The notes under the pieces were generated by a model. The model was not told the origin of the DNA and did no database searches. It worked only from the letters and a program-made list of their open reading frames with translations. The translations under genes and the position numbers were made by a program. From positions 992,001-1,056,000 of the forward strand of contig NZ_OU342399.1 in assembly GCF_910589745.1 (NCBI RefSeq): a stretch of DNA of 64,000 nucleotides. The letters are read 5' to 3'. The DNA is from Candidatus Arcticimaribacter forsetii. GTDB taxonomy: Bacteria > Bacteroidota > Bacteroidia > Flavobacteriales > Flavobacteriaceae. Positions 33,807-44,066 of this stretch are shown piece after piece. Within the stretch, counting starts at the first letter, position 1, and every line of letters begins with the position of its first letter.

Positions 33807-36251
33807 CTATCGTTTACCAATTCTAATAATATCTGCAAAAATACCAGATGCAGTAACTTCAGCACCAGCACCAGCGCCCTTAACAATTAAAGGCTGATTA
33901 ATATAACGGTTGGTGTAGAATAAGATAATGTTATCACTTCCTTCAAGATTATAAAAATCATGACCTTCAGGGATTTCTTGAAGACCTACTTTAGCGATTC
34001 CATTTTCTAATTGCGCAACGTATTTCAAACGCGCATCTTTAGCATCTGCTTTTGATAATAAACCATCAAAGTGGTCCTTATGAGTAATCAAGGATTCAAA
34101 GAAGCTATCGTTGTCCGGTGTATCTAAGCATTCTTTTGGAAGAAAAGGAACATTTTCTATTTGATCTAGTTCTATTTCCATTCCACTTTCTCTTGCTAAA
34201 ATCAAAATTTTCCGAGCAACATCAATACCACTTAGATCTATTTTTGGATCGGGTTCTGTATACCCTTCTTTTTGAGCTTGAACAACAACATCTTTGAACT
34301 CAGTTCCTTCTTTGAAGTTGTTAAATACAAAATTTAAACTACCAGAAAGTACAGCTTGAATTTTAACGATTTGATCCCCAGATGCAATTAAATTATTTAA
34401 GGTATCAATTATTGGAAGGCCAGCTCCTACATTTGTTTCGAATAAAAAAGGACTTCCGTATTTTCTTGAAGATCTTTTTAAGTTTTTATAATTCTCTAAG
34501 CTATCTGCACACGCAATCTTGTTACATGTTACAACACCAATGTTATTATTCAGGTAACGCTCATATTCATAAGCAATAGAGGCGTTTGCAGTATTGTCTA
34601 CAAATATGCTATTCCTTAAGTTCAATCCTTTGGCATGATTAAAAAAGGCATTCACATCTGCTTGTACACCGTTTTCAAGATTTTTTTCCCAATTGTTTAG
34701 ATCAAGAGATTCATTCCCTAGGATCATCTTTCTTGAATTAGAGATCGCAATAACTCTGATTCTTAAAAGTAAATTATCCTCAAGATATTTTTTCTGTTTT
34801 TCAATTTGCTCAAGAAGTTTACTCCCTACATTACCAACACCTATTATGAATAGGTTAAGCTCTTTAATATCATTTTCAAAAAAGGTTTCATGTAAGGTAT
34901 TTAAAGCCTTTTGTGTATCCTTTTTGTTTATCATGATCGAAATGTTTCGTTCTGACGCACCCTGAGCAATCGCTCTAATATTCACATTATTCGCTCCAAG
35001 AGAACTAAACATTTTGCCACTTATTCCTTGGTGATTTTTCATGTTGTCACCAACTATAGCAACATTTACAAGATTATTTTCAATACTTGCAGGAGCTACC
35101 TTTTGTAAAGAAATTTCAAAAGCAAACTCTGTATCAATTACTTCTTTAGCTTTTAAATCATCTTCACTTCTTACCGCAATACAAATCGAATGCTCGGAAG
35201 AAGCTTGAGTGATCATGATTACATTAATATTTGAAACTGAAAGAACTTCAAAAAGTCTCTTAGAAAATCCTGGAATTCCTACCATTCCACTTCCTTCAAG
35301 ACTGATTAAACTAATTTCACCGATATGACTGATTCCTTTAACCACACCATTACTTGAGTCATTAGCTGAATTGTCTATTCTAGTTCCAAGATCTTCTGGA
35401 GCAAATGTGTTTTTTATTAAAACCGGGATTTGTTTTTCTACAAGTGGCTGAAGAGTAGGAGGGAAAATTACCTTGGCACCAAAATGTGAAAGTTCCATAG
35501 CCTCGAAATACGATAATTTATTTATCGGTGTGGCTTGTTTTACAAGTTTGGGATTAGAAGTATACATTCCACTAACATCTGTCCAAATTTCAAGTATATC
35601 TGCATTTAAAGCATAGGCTAAAATAGCAGCAGTAAAATCTGAACCACCACGTCCAAGTGTCGAAGAGTTTCCATCGGCATCTCTAGCAACAAACCCTGGT
35701 ACTAAGGTAGTTTTTGAATTGTTACTTTCAAAAAAGGCATCAATTTTATTCTGGGTAGAACTCCAATTAACAATAGATTTATTTCCTTGAATTTGAGTTT
35801 CAATTAAATCTCTACCATCTTTTAAAGCAACATCTATATTGTTAACCTTGAATATTTCATTGATAATGTTACTTGATAAAATTTCTCCATAGGAACTAAC
35901 TTTTGCAATCGTCCTAGGAGTAGTTTCCTTAAGCATCATAACCCCCTCTAAGATGGTTTCTAAATGGTTGAGCTCTGATTTTAAAAAGCTAATTGAACTG
36001 CTTTGGCTTTGAGCAGGGATAGAGGCTCTAATGGGCTCTAGATGACGTTCTTCAATTTTTTTCAGTGTATCAACAAAGTTAGAGTCACCAGACGCCGCTA
36101 TATAGAGAGCTTCTAGTAGAAGATCGGTAACTCCACCTAATGCGGAGACTACAACTACATTTTTTTCATTAACATTTGAAACAATTGAGGCAACTTGAGC
36201 TATATTTTTAGAATTGGCGACAGATGTACCACCAAATTTTAGAATTTTCAT
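33807..36251 (-). CDS. thrA: Bifunctional aspartokinase / homoserine dehydrogenase
   Basis: An 814-residue fusion. The aspartokinase domain starts MKILKFGGTSVANSKNI and has FGRGGSDFTA-like GRGGSDFTAA near 205-214. Two ACT domains around 310-460 bind threonine for feedback inhibition. Homoserine dehydrogenase follows from about 465, with NAD motif FIIGVGNVGSKLL. It catalyses the first and third steps of the threonine/methionine branch. A 120-base leader between the threonine-rich leader peptide and its ATG contains competing stem-loops. Confidence 0.96.
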   Translation of the reverse strand: MKILKFGGTSVANSKNIAQVASIVSNVNEKNVVVVSALGGVTDLLLEALYIAASGDSNFVDTLKKIEERHLEPIRASIPAQSQSSSISFLKSELNHLETILEGVMMLKETTPRTIAKVSSYGEILSSNIINEIFKVNNIDVALKDGRDLIETQIQGNKSIVNWSSTQNKIDAFFESNNSKTTLVPGFVARDADGNSSTLGRGGSDFTAAILAYALNADILEIWTDVSGMYTSNPKLVKQATPINKLSYFEAMELSHFGAKVIFPPTLQPLVEKQIPVLIKNTFAPEDLGTRIDNSANDSSNGVVKGISHIGEISLISLEGSGMVGIPGFSKRLFEVLSVSNINVIMITQASSEHSICIAVRSEDDLKAKEVIDTEFAFEISLQKVAPASIENNLVNVAIVGDNMKNHQGISGKMFSSLGANNVNIRAIAQGASERNISIMINKKDTQKALNTLHETFFENDIKELNLFIIGVGNVGSKLLEQIEKQKKYLEDNLLLRIRVIAISNSRKMILGNESLDLNNWEKNLENGVQADVNAFFNHAKGLNLRNSIFVDNTANASIAYEYERYLNNNIGVVTCNKIACADSLENYKNLKRSSRKYGSPFLFETNVGAGLPIIDTLNNLIASGDQIVKIQAVLSGSLNFVFNNFKEGTEFKDVVVQAQKEGYTEPDPKIDLSGIDVARKILILARESGMEIELDQIENVPFLPKECLDTPDNDSFFESLITHKDHFDGLLSKADAKDARLKYVAQLENGIAKVGLQEIPEGHDFYNLEGSDNIILFYTNRYINQPLIVKGAGAGAEVTASGIFADIIRIGKR

Positions 36252-36348
36252 TTTACGAAATTTTGTTTAGGTTTAAATAGGTTCATATATCTAAACCTTT
36301 TGAGTGTATGAGTGTATTTTTTATGTTTTTGTGAAATAAATTCAAGAT

Positions 36349-36394
36349 CTACAGATATATGATTATAACCCCTAAGGGGTTGTTGTAACTGTAG
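36349..36394 (-). promoter_or_regulatory. Nested stem-loop over the threonine codons of the thr leader
   Basis: In the minus-strand RNA, CUACAG (36389-36394) pairs with CUGUAG (36349-36354). Inside it AACCCC pairs with GGGGUU (palindrome 36367-36381). The 5' arms coincide with the Thr codon run and stop codon of the leader peptide. A ribosome stalled there would block the fold, as in amino-acid attenuators. The following U-run is weak, so a classical terminator is not shown. Confidence 0.45.
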
Positions 36395-36476
36395 TTGAAT
36401 TAAAATTAGGGGCAGTGCTCAACATTAGAGTGTTGAGGGTATTTTCGGTCAATAAAATGTTAATTTTATTATTCAT
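36372..36476 (-). CDS. thrL: Threonine-rich leader peptide of the thr operon
   Basis: A 34-codon ORF from ATG 36476 to TAG, upstream of thrA. It contains nine threonines, with five of the last seven residues being Thr in the order TTVTTTP. This density is far above background and directly upstream of threonine biosynthesis, the hallmark of a regulatory leader peptide. The -7 element TATTTTTG ends four bases before its ATG. A perfect 7-bp hairpin (CTCAACA/TGTTGAG, 36418-36437) lies inside the ORF. I infer translation-coupled attenuation; the gene is too short for standard annotation. Confidence 0.7.
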   Translation of the reverse strand: MNNKINILLTENTLNTLMLSTAPNFNSTTVTTTP

Positions 36477-36480
36477 AGTG

Positions 36481-36488
36481 CAAAAATA
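36481..36488 (-). promoter_or_regulatory. TAnnTTTG -7 element for the thr leader/operon
   Basis: TATTTTTG on the minus strand is followed by four bases and the leader-peptide ATG, so the mRNA would be leaderless or nearly so. Confidence 0.55.
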
Positions 36489-36534
36489 ATTCAAATGCAT
36501 CTGATTTGAAACATTTTAGCCTTTTATTTTAAGC

Positions 36535-36576
36535 AAAAAATAACCCTTAAAAACGAATTATTCGTAAAAAAGGGTT
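36535..36576 (-). terminator. Rho-independent terminator of clpC
   Basis: Arms 36542-36548 and 36570-36576 (AACCCTT/AAGGGTT) with an inner ACGAAT/ATTCGT stem are followed by a T-run on the minus strand, 12 bases past the clpC stop. It insulates clpC from the thr promoter. Confidence 0.85.
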
Positions 36577-36587
36577 TTGGTATTATT

Positions 36588-39119
36588 TTAAGCGTTTATT
36601 TCTAAAGATAATTTTTCTGATTTTCCGTCCCAATCCAGTTTAAAAACATCACCTTCTTTGGTTCTACTGTTAACAATTTCTTCAGCAATTATATCTTCAA
36701 TGTACTTTTGAATTGCTCTGGAAAGCGGTCTGGCGCCATACTTCTTGTCAAAACCGTTGTCTCCAATAAACTCTTTCGCTTTCTTAGAAAGTTTGAATTT
36801 ATATCCTAGTTTATTTACTCTAGTTTCAAGCTTCTTCAATTCTAAATCTACAATCTTCATGATATCCTCTTTTTCAAGACTGTTGAAGATTACAATATCG
36901 TCAACTCTGTTTAGAAATTCAGGAGCAAAAGTCTTTTTTAAGGCACCTTCAATAACTCCTCGCTCAATATCATCTGTTTGTGCCTTTTGTGCAGCAGTCG
37001 AAAATCCTACACCTGTACCAAAGTCTTTAAGCTTACGAGCTCCGATGTTTGAAGTCATTATAATGATTGTATTTTGGAAGTTTATTTTTCTTCCTAAACT
37101 GTCTGTCAAAAAACCATCATCTAGAACCTGAAGGAGCATATTAAATACATCCGGGTGTGCTTTTTCAACTTCATCAAGTAAAATAACAGAGTAGGGTTTA
37201 CGTCTAACTTTCTCACTTAACTGTCCACCTTCTTCATATCCCACATAACCTGGAGGAGCACCAATTAATCTAGATATGGCGAATTTCTCCATGTATTCGC
37301 TCATGTCAATACGGATCAAATTTTCTTCAGATTCAAACATTTCACTTGCGAGAATTTTTGCAAGTTGAGTTTTTCCTACTCCTGTTTGACCTAGGAATAT
37401 AAAAGAACCGATGGGTTTATCAGCAGCTTTTAGACCTGCACGATTACGTTGAATTGCTTTTACAACTTTTTCAACTGCATCTTGTTGGCCAATTAATTTA
37501 GACCCAATAGTATCTCCTAGCTTAGAGAGTTTGTTTTTCTCAGATTTTACAATTTTGTTAACCGGAATACCTGTCATCATTGAAACTACATCAGATATAT
37601 GAGTTTCTGTAACAACAACTCGGTTTAATTTAGATTCTTCATGCCATTTTTCCTGAGCGGATAAAAGGTTTTTTTCAACCCTCTTTTCATCATCTCTTAG
37701 CTTAGCTGCTTCCTCGTATTTTTGCTTTTTAACAACTTCATTTTTGTGTTCTTTAACACGTTCGAGTTCTTCCTCTAAATCAATTACATCTTGTGGAACA
37801 TTCATATTGTTTATATGAACTCGAGAACCTGCTTCATCTAAAGCGTCAATTGCTTTGTCTGGCAGAAAACGATCGGATACATAACGGCTGGTTAGTTCTA
37901 CGCAAGCAACAATTGCTTCATCTGTGAATGAAACATTATGATGACTTTCATATTTTTCTTTTATGTTTTTCAGAATCTCAATAGTTTCTTCTTCGCTCGT
38001 TTGTTCAACGACTACTTTTTGGAAACGTCTTTCTAGAGCTCCATCTTTTTCGATACTTTGTCTGTATTCATCCAAAGTAGTTGCTCCAATGCATTGAATT
38101 TCCCCACGGGCAAGGGCAGGTTTAAACATATTAGAAGCATCAAGGCTTCCGGTAGCCCCACCGGCTCCGACAATCGTGTGGATTTCATCTATAAAAAGAA
38201 TGATGTCATCGTTTTTTTCTAACTCATTCATGACCGCTTTCATTCGTTCTTCGAATTGTCCTCTATATTTTGTTCCAGCGACTAAGCTGGCAAGATCAAG
38301 TGACACTAATCTCTTACCATAAAGTACTCGAGAAACTTTTTTCTCAACAATTCTCAAAGCCAAACCTTCTGCAATTGCAGATTTCCCAACACCTGGTTCT
38401 CCAATTAACAAAGGGTTGTTTTTTTTACGTCTACTTAAAATCTGAGAAACTCGTTCAATTTCTTTTTCACGGCCAACAACAGGATCAAGCTTATCTTCTC
38501 GTGCTAAAGCTGTAATGTCTTTTCCAAAATTATCTAGAACTGGAGTTTTAGATTTTTTCCCTTTTGCTGTTTCTAAAGTAGGAACGAAAGGATTTTCTTT
38601 GTTTTCCTCTGCATCATCTTCCTTTTCGTCGGAGAAAGAGGCCGATGGATTGAAGTCATTGTATTCGTTGTCGGAAGTTAGTAAAAGCTTAAATTGTTCT
38701 TTTGCTAAATCGTAGTTAATGTCTAGTTTTTCAAGGAGTTTAGTGGTAGGGTCATTTTCATTCCTCAAAATGCACAACAACAAGTGTGCTGTGTTAATTA
38801 GATCACTTTGAAACAATTTTGCTTCAAGAAAGGTTGTTTTTAAAGCTCGTTCAGCTTGACGAGTTAAGTGTAAGTTTTTCTTTGAGTTACCAATTCCAGA
38901 ACTGTCTAAAAGAGCTGGATTTAATATCTCTACTTTTCTTCTTAGATTGTCTAAATCTACATCAATTGCATTCAGTATTGAAATTGCTTTCCCTTCGCCA
39001 TCTCTGAGTATACCAAGCATAAGGTGCTCGGTTCCAATATGGTCATGACCTAATCGCAAAGCTTCTTCCTTACTGAAGGAAATAACATCTTTTACTCTTG
39101 GTGAAAAATTATCGTCCAT
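36588..39119 (-). CDS. clpC: ATP-dependent Clp protease ATPase subunit ClpC
   Basis: An 843-residue HSP100 unfoldase. Two ClpN repeats occupy residues 1-150. D1 Walker A GEPGVGKS is near 239-246, a UVR/coiled-coil middle domain with KYEEAAKLRD follows, and D2 Walker A GQTGVGKT is near 577-584. ClpC feeds substrates to ClpP and controls stress responses. In Firmicutes it partners with MecA or McsB, but no such adaptor is adjacent here. It is monocistronic, with a strong terminator after it. Confidence 0.95.
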   Translation of the reverse strand: MDDNFSPRVKDVISFSKEEALRLGHDHIGTEHLMLGILRDGEGKAISILNAIDVDLDNLRRKVEILNPALLDSSGIGNSKKNLHLTRQAERALKTTFLEAKLFQSDLINTAHLLLCILRNENDPTTKLLEKLDINYDLAKEQFKLLLTSDNEYNDFNPSASFSDEKEDDAEENKENPFVPTLETAKGKKSKTPVLDNFGKDITALAREDKLDPVVGREKEIERVSQILSRRKKNNPLLIGEPGVGKSAIAEGLALRIVEKKVSRVLYGKRLVSLDLASLVAGTKYRGQFEERMKAVMNELEKNDDIILFIDEIHTIVGAGGATGSLDASNMFKPALARGEIQCIGATTLDEYRQSIEKDGALERRFQKVVVEQTSEEETIEILKNIKEKYESHHNVSFTDEAIVACVELTSRYVSDRFLPDKAIDALDEAGSRVHINNMNVPQDVIDLEEELERVKEHKNEVVKKQKYEEAAKLRDDEKRVEKNLLSAQEKWHEESKLNRVVVTETHISDVVSMMTGIPVNKIVKSEKNKLSKLGDTIGSKLIGQQDAVEKVVKAIQRNRAGLKAADKPIGSFIFLGQTGVGKTQLAKILASEMFESEENLIRIDMSEYMEKFAISRLIGAPPGYVGYEEGGQLSEKVRRKPYSVILLDEVEKAHPDVFNMLLQVLDDGFLTDSLGRKINFQNTIIIMTSNIGARKLKDFGTGVGFSTAAQKAQTDDIERGVIEGALKKTFAPEFLNRVDDIVIFNSLEKEDIMKIVDLELKKLETRVNKLGYKFKLSKKAKEFIGDNGFDKKYGARPLSRAIQKYIEDIIAEEIVNSRTKEGDVFKLDWDGKSEKLSLEINA

Positions 39120-39347
39120 ATCTATTCTATTTCATTATCATTAAATAATTCAAAAACTATTCCATTTGAATGTATACTATAGCTAATAGACAAAATATTT
39201 TTGAAATACCAAAGAAGGAAGGCGTTAATTTTTCCATATTATTGTCCAAAAAAATGTTGATAAATTCAAGCACAAAAACTATCAAATCAATTAGTATTTA
39301 TAGTTTAAATACATATTTTAGCAGATAGTATTAAAAATTACAAATTT

Positions 39348-41864
39348 ATGGCTGAAGGCGAAAAACTGATTCCAATCAACATTGAAGATGAAATGAAATC
39401 GGCTTACATTGATTATTCAATGTCTGTCATTGTGTCACGTGCTCTTCCCGATGTGAGGGATGGTTTAAAACCAGTACACCGACGCGTTTTATTTGGAATG
39501 CATGAACTAGGAATTCGATCCTCCACTGCTTATAAGAAGTCTGCAAGGATTGTTGGAGAAGTACTTGGAAAGTATCATCCCCATGGAGATACTTCTGTTT
39601 ATGATGCAATGGTACGAATGGCTCAAGAGTGGAGCTTACGTTATTTATTGGTAGACGGTCAAGGTAACTTTGGTTCTGTTGATGGGGATAGCCCAGCAGC
39701 AATGCGATATACAGAAGCCCGCATGCGTAAGATGTCAGAAGATTTACTCGCTGACATTGATAAAGACACTGTGGATCACCAATTAAATTTTGATGATACT
39801 TTAAAAGAGCCCAAAGTACTTCCAACTAGAGTTCCAACACTTTTAATAAACGGTGCTTCAGGAATTGCTGTTGGAATGGCAACTAACATGCCGCCTCATA
39901 ACATAACAGAAGTTATTGATGGTACTATTCAATACATTAACGATAACGATATTTCTATCGATGAGTTAATCCAAACAATCAAAGCTCCAGATTTTCCAAC
40001 CGGTGGAACTATATATGGTTACGATGGAGTTAAGGAAGCTTTCCATACAGGAAGAGGTAAGATTGTAATGCGCGCTAAAGCAATTATCGAAGAGGTTAAC
40101 GGTCGTGAGTGTATCATTGTAACCGAAATACCATATCAGGTTAACAAAGCGGAGATGATTAGAAAAACCGCTGAATTAATAAACGATAAAAAAATAGAAG
40201 GTATTTCTAATATCCGGGACGAATCGGATCGAAATGGAATGCGAATTGTTTATATCTTGAAACGTGATGCAGTTCCTAATATTGTTTTAAATAAACTATT
40301 TAAGTACACCTCACTTCAATCTTCTTTCAGCGTTAACAATATTGCACTTGTAAACGGACGTCCGCAGTTATTGAACTTGAAAGAAATGATTCATTACTTT
40401 GTTGAACATCGTCACGAAGTAGTTGTAAGAAGAACTAAGTTTGAACTTAAAAAAGCAGAAGAAAGAGCTCATGTTTTAGAGGGTCTTATTATTGCTTCAG
40501 ACAATATTGATAAAGTAATCGCTTTAATTCGATCTTCTTCTAATGCAGATGAAGCAAGAGCAAAATTAATAGAAAACTTTAAGTTATCTGAAATTCAAGC
40601 CAAAGCAATCGTTGAAATGCGATTGAGACAACTTACAGGTCTTGAGCAAGACAAACTACGTGCAGAGTATGATGCTTTAATGAAAACGATCGAAGATCTT
40701 AAAGATATTCTTGACAAAAAAGATCGTAGAATGCAAATCATAACAGACGAGTTGGTTGTGATTAAAGAAAAGTACGGTGATGAGCGAAGATCAGTTATAG
40801 AATTTGCAGGAGGAAACTTCAGTATAGAAGATATGATTCCAGATGAAAAGGTAGTCATTACAATTTCTCATGCAGGATATATCAAACGTACTCCTTTGTC
40901 TGAATACAAAACACAAAATAGAGGAGGTGTTGGACAAAAAGCTTCAACAACAAGAAACGAAGACTTTTTAGAGCATTTATTTGTTGGAACTAACCATCAA
41001 TATATGTTGTTCTTTACACAAAAAGGGAAGTGTTTCTGGATGCGTGTATATGAAATCCCTGAAGGATCTAAAACTGCAAAAGGTAGAGCGATCCAAAACT
41101 TAATTAACATTGAGCAAGACGATAAGGTAAAAGCCTTCATTAACACACAAGATCTTAAGGACGAAGATTATATCAACAGTCACTATGTGATTATGGCAAC
41201 CAAAAAAGGTCAAGTTAAAAAGACTTTGCTGGAACAATATTCTCGCCCTAGAGCTAATGGTATTAATGCCATTACAATTAAAGACGACGACGAATTGTTA
41301 GAAGCTAAACTAACAACTGGAAACAGTCAAATTTTATTAGCTGTTAAGTCTGGAAAAGCAATTCGTTTTGAGGAAGATAAAACCCGTCCTATGGGTCGAA
41401 ATGCATCTGGAGTAAGAGGAATTACTTTAAACGGAGCAAACGACGAGCTAGTAGGAATGGTTTCTGTTAGCGACCCTAAAACTGAAATACTCGTTGTATC
41501 CGAAAACGGATACGGGAAGCGATCAAGCTTAGACGATTACAGAACAACAAATCGTGGAGGAAAAGGAGTGAAAACCCTCTCAATTACCGAAAAAACAGGT
41601 GAGCTAGTATCGATCAAAAACGTTTCTGACCTAGATGATCTTATGATTATTAATAAGTCAGGAATTGCAATTAGAATGGATGTTGCCGACTTAAGAGTAA
41701 TGGGGAGAGCAACACAAGGAGTTAAGTTGATTAACCTTAAAGGATCTGATACCATTGCTGCAGTTGCGAAAGTAATGAAAGATGATGAAGAGATTCCTGA
41801 AGTAACTGATGGAGAGGATCAACCTGCGACGGATTTAAACACGGAAGAAAATAATAACCAATAA
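39348..41864 (+). CDS. gyrA: DNA gyrase subunit A
   Basis: An 838-residue type IIA topoisomerase subunit. The catalytic tyrosine is Tyr121 in RYTEARM. The quinolone-determining region reads [10 protein letters not shown], with Thr82 and Asp86, the wild-type residues numbered the same way in Flavobacterium psychrophilum. The C-terminal beta-pinwheel blades follow from about 500, with [12 protein letters not shown] as the GyrA box, which distinguishes it from ParC. The tail is acidic. The TPR gene 26 bases downstream is probably cotranscribed. Confidence 0.96.
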   Translation: MAEGEKLIPINIEDEMKSAYIDYSMSVIVSRALPDVRDGLKPVHRRVLFGMHELGIRSSTAYKKSARIVGEVLGKYHPHGDTSVYDAMVRMAQEWSLRYLLVDGQGNFGSVDGDSPAAMRYTEARMRKMSEDLLADIDKDTVDHQLNFDDTLKEPKVLPTRVPTLLINGASGIAVGMATNMPPHNITEVIDGTIQYINDNDISIDELIQTIKAPDFPTGGTIYGYDGVKEAFHTGRGKIVMRAKAIIEEVNGRECIIVTEIPYQVNKAEMIRKTAELINDKKIEGISNIRDESDRNGMRIVYILKRDAVPNIVLNKLFKYTSLQSSFSVNNIALVNGRPQLLNLKEMIHYFVEHRHEVVVRRTKFELKKAEERAHVLEGLIIASDNIDKVIALIRSSSNADEARAKLIENFKLSEIQAKAIVEMRLRQLTGLEQDKLRAEYDALMKTIEDLKDILDKKDRRMQIITDELVVIKEKYGDERRSVIEFAGGNFSIEDMIPDEKVVITISHAGYIKRTPLSEYKTQNRGGVGQKASTTRNEDFLEHLFVGTNHQYMLFFTQKGKCFWMRVYEIPEGSKTAKGRAIQNLINIEQDDKVKAFINTQDLKDEDYINSHYVIMATKKGQVKKTLLEQYSRPRANGINAITIKDDDELLEAKLTTGNSQILLAVKSGKAIRFEEDKTRPMGRNASGVRGITLNGANDELVGMVSVSDPKTEILVVSENGYGKRSSLDDYRTTNRGGKGVKTLSITEKTGELVSIKNVSDLDDLMIINKSGIAIRMDVADLRVMGRATQGVKLINLKGSDTIAAVAKVMKDDEEIPEVTDGEDQPATDLNTEENNNQ

Positions 41865-41890
41865 ATTAGAAAACCAAACAATACCCTTAA

Positions 41891-43123
41891 ATGAAACATT
41901 TATTTACATTTTTATTTACGCTTTTAGTCTCCTTTAGTTGGGCTCAAAAAAAGGAGTTGAAACAAGCCCAGAAATTATATAAAGCAGGAAAAACTGCAGA
42001 AGCATCTGCTTTTCTTGACACTAATCAAACAATTTTAGAAAGCTCTGAGTTAAAGTATGCATCTGAATATAATTTTTTACGTTCCCAGATTGCTCTTGAT
42101 AACAGTGAGTTTCAACTGGCTTATGACTATCTTCTTTTAGCAAAGAAAAATTCTAAGTTAAAGATTCAAATAGCTGACTTGCAGCAAAATATAGTTTCTG
42201 AGGTCGTAAATGCATCCATTCAACAGTCTGAAGAGAAGCAATATGTTTTATCTGCAAAGAATTTACACTTAGCTTATACCATTGATCCTGTTGTTAATAT
42301 TGATTATCTTTATTACGCAGCGAGTAATGCTGTTAATGCTCCAGACTATGAGTTAGCAATTGAGTATTATTCTATTTTAAGAGACGTCAAATACACAGGA
42401 GTTAAGAAGCAGTATTTTGTAACAGAAATAGCTAATAATACGGAAAAAGAAGTTTCTGAGTCTGAATTTAACATCTTTAAGAAAACTAAAGATTACACTA
42501 ATTTCAGAGAAGCTGAAACAGAATCTAAGTTCCCTGAAATTGTAAAAAACATAGCATTGATTTACAATAAACTGGGTCTAAAAGATAAGGCTATTTCAGC
42601 AGTTAAAGATGCTCGTGCCGAGAGTCCAACAGACTTAGGTTTGATTTTAACGGAAGCTAATATTTATATTGAACTGGGAGAAAAAGGAAAATTTAAGGAT
42701 TTAATGGGAGAGGCAATAGCTCAAGATCCTAATAATGGGAACTTATATTATAACCTTGCTGTTGTAACGAATGACCTAGGCGATAAGGAAAAAGCAAGAA
42801 GCTATTACGAAAAAGCTATAGCGCTTCAACCCGAGATGGAAAATGCATATCTAAACCTAGTAGCATTAATCCTTGAAGAAGAAAGTTCAATCGTAGAAGA
42901 GATGAATTCTTTAGGAAATTCAAGAGCAGATAATGCCAAATATGACGTATTGACAAATAAAAGAGAAGCTTTGTACAAAGAATGTATTCCGATCTTAAGA
43001 GATTTTCTTAAAGTTTCTGAAAACAACAATGAAGCGATTCGTACGCTTAAAAACATCTATGGAACTATCGGAGATAATGAAGGATTCATGGAAATGAAAA
43101 GACTTTTAGACGCACAGGAATAG
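41891..43123 (+). CDS. Exported tetratricopeptide-repeat protein
   Basis: A 410-residue protein with a signal peptide (TFLFTLLVSFSWAQ) followed by TPR-like helical repeats. The clearest are GNLYYNLAVVTNDLGDKEKARSYYEKAIALQP-like repeats around residues 300-330 and an N-terminal KAGKTAEASAFLD unit. It should scaffold protein interactions in the periplasm. The function is unknown. It follows gyrA by 26 bases and ends at a bidirectional terminator. Confidence 0.85.
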   Translation: MKHLFTFLFTLLVSFSWAQKKELKQAQKLYKAGKTAEASAFLDTNQTILESSELKYASEYNFLRSQIALDNSEFQLAYDYLLLAKKNSKLKIQIADLQQNIVSEVVNASIQQSEEKQYVLSAKNLHLAYTIDPVVNIDYLYYAASNAVNAPDYELAIEYYSILRDVKYTGVKKQYFVTEIANNTEKEVSESEFNIFKKTKDYTNFREAETESKFPEIVKNIALIYNKLGLKDKAISAVKDARAESPTDLGLILTEANIYIELGEKGKFKDLMGEAIAQDPNNGNLYYNLAVVTNDLGDKEKARSYYEKAIALQPEMENAYLNLVALILEEESSIVEEMNSLGNSRADNAKYDVLTNKREALYKECIPILRDFLKVSENNNEAIRTLKNIYGTIGDNEGFMEMKRLLDAQE

Positions 43124-43150
43124 ATAAAGTATTTATTTATAGAATAAAAA

Positions 43151-43172
43151 AAACCTTCAATTTTGAAGGTTT
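43151..43172. terminator. Bidirectional terminator between TPR and NlpC/P60 genes
   Basis: A 10-bp stem (AAACCTTCAA/TTGAAGGTTT) with a 2-base gap has T-runs on both sides (A-run left, T-run right) and lies between convergent genes. Confidence 0.88.
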
Positions 43173-43179
43173 TTTTATT

Positions 43180-43926
43180 TTAAATAATCTTTTTAATCAT
43201 TCGTAATTTGTGCGAATGCGTTTGTAATTCTTTATTAAAAATACCGGTTTGGTCAATAGGATCTATCCTAACCTTTCCATGAGCATGAATAATTCTGTGG
43301 TCTTGAAGTAAAATTCCAACATGAGTAATATTCCCATCTCTGTCATCAAAAAAAGCCAAATCACCAGGTTCACTTTCTTCGATAAAACTGAGTGTAGTTC
43401 CTTGCTCAGCCTGTTGATAAGCATCTCTTTTAAGTACTATCCCATTGAGTTTATATACCATCTGCGTGAATCCAGAGCAGTCGATTCCCATTGGCGATTT
43501 CCCACCCCACAAATAAGGGGTATGTAAGTATGCATAAGCATTTTTAATTAATTGCTCCTTAGTCTTAATAGTAGTAGTTTCTCCTTCAAAACTGTGATTT
43601 AAAAAATCAAGGAGTCTCAAGTCGCTCCCTAAAGGAATTGGGACTAATTCTGAATTGGATAAACATACATAATCCATAAGATTAGTAGCATGTTTAATTT
43701 CCAAATCAGCTTGATTTTTATAAATTTCTTCAGGAATTTCAAGACCTTGGTTTTGAGTAATCCAACCTTCATAACCATCCCATTGATTTCTTATTTTAAA
43801 CCAGTCCTTTCTTTGATCTATAATCTTAAAGCAATCCCCATACAATAGTTGAGAAACTTGCTCGCTTCTGTGATTAAAATCATTTCTAAGGGGAATAATT
43901 CCTAAAGGACAAATACCGTACTTCAA
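43180..43926 (-). CDS. NlpC/P60 (C40) cell-wall peptidase with SH3 domains
   Basis: A 248-residue protein. An SH3b-like N-terminal domain (residues 1-70, WFKIRNQWDGYEGWI) precedes the C40 catalytic domain. The catalytic triad is Cys150 in GIDCSGF, His202 in ITHVGIL and His214 in IIHAHG. It should cleave gamma-D-Glu-diaminopimelate bonds in peptidoglycan, perhaps on recycled muropeptides. No signal peptide is visible, as in the related cytoplasmic or non-classically exported Bacteroides enzymes. Confidence 0.9.
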   Translation of the reverse strand: MKYGICPLGIIPLRNDFNHRSEQVSQLLYGDCFKIIDQRKDWFKIRNQWDGYEGWITQNQGLEIPEEIYKNQADLEIKHATNLMDYVCLSNSELVPIPLGSDLRLLDFLNHSFEGETTTIKTKEQLIKNAYAYLHTPYLWGGKSPMGIDCSGFTQMVYKLNGIVLKRDAYQQAEQGTTLSFIEESEPGDLAFFDDRDGNITHVGILLQDHRIIHAHGKVRIDPIDQTGIFNKELQTHSHKLRMIKKII

Positions 43927-44036
43927 ATCAAAAAAGTATAAATAATGTGAAAACGTTTAAAACTAAAGCTAAAATAATCAATTTTAATAAGCAGCATAGA
44001 TGAACTTTTAAAATAAGTTTGAAGAAATCATTTTAT

Positions 44037-44044
44037 TACCTTTG
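44037..44044 (+). promoter_or_regulatory. TAnnTTTG -7 element for the HD-domain gene
   Basis: TACCTTTG ends 22 bases before the ATG at 44067, a normal distance for a short leader. Confidence 0.6.
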
Positions 44045-44066
44045 AAGATATCTTGTTTTAAATTAT

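Noticed and set aside
36252-36348. Riboswitch upstream of thrA
   Set aside because: No known threonine riboswitch class exists that I can match, and the leader peptide explains the conserved-looking structure better.
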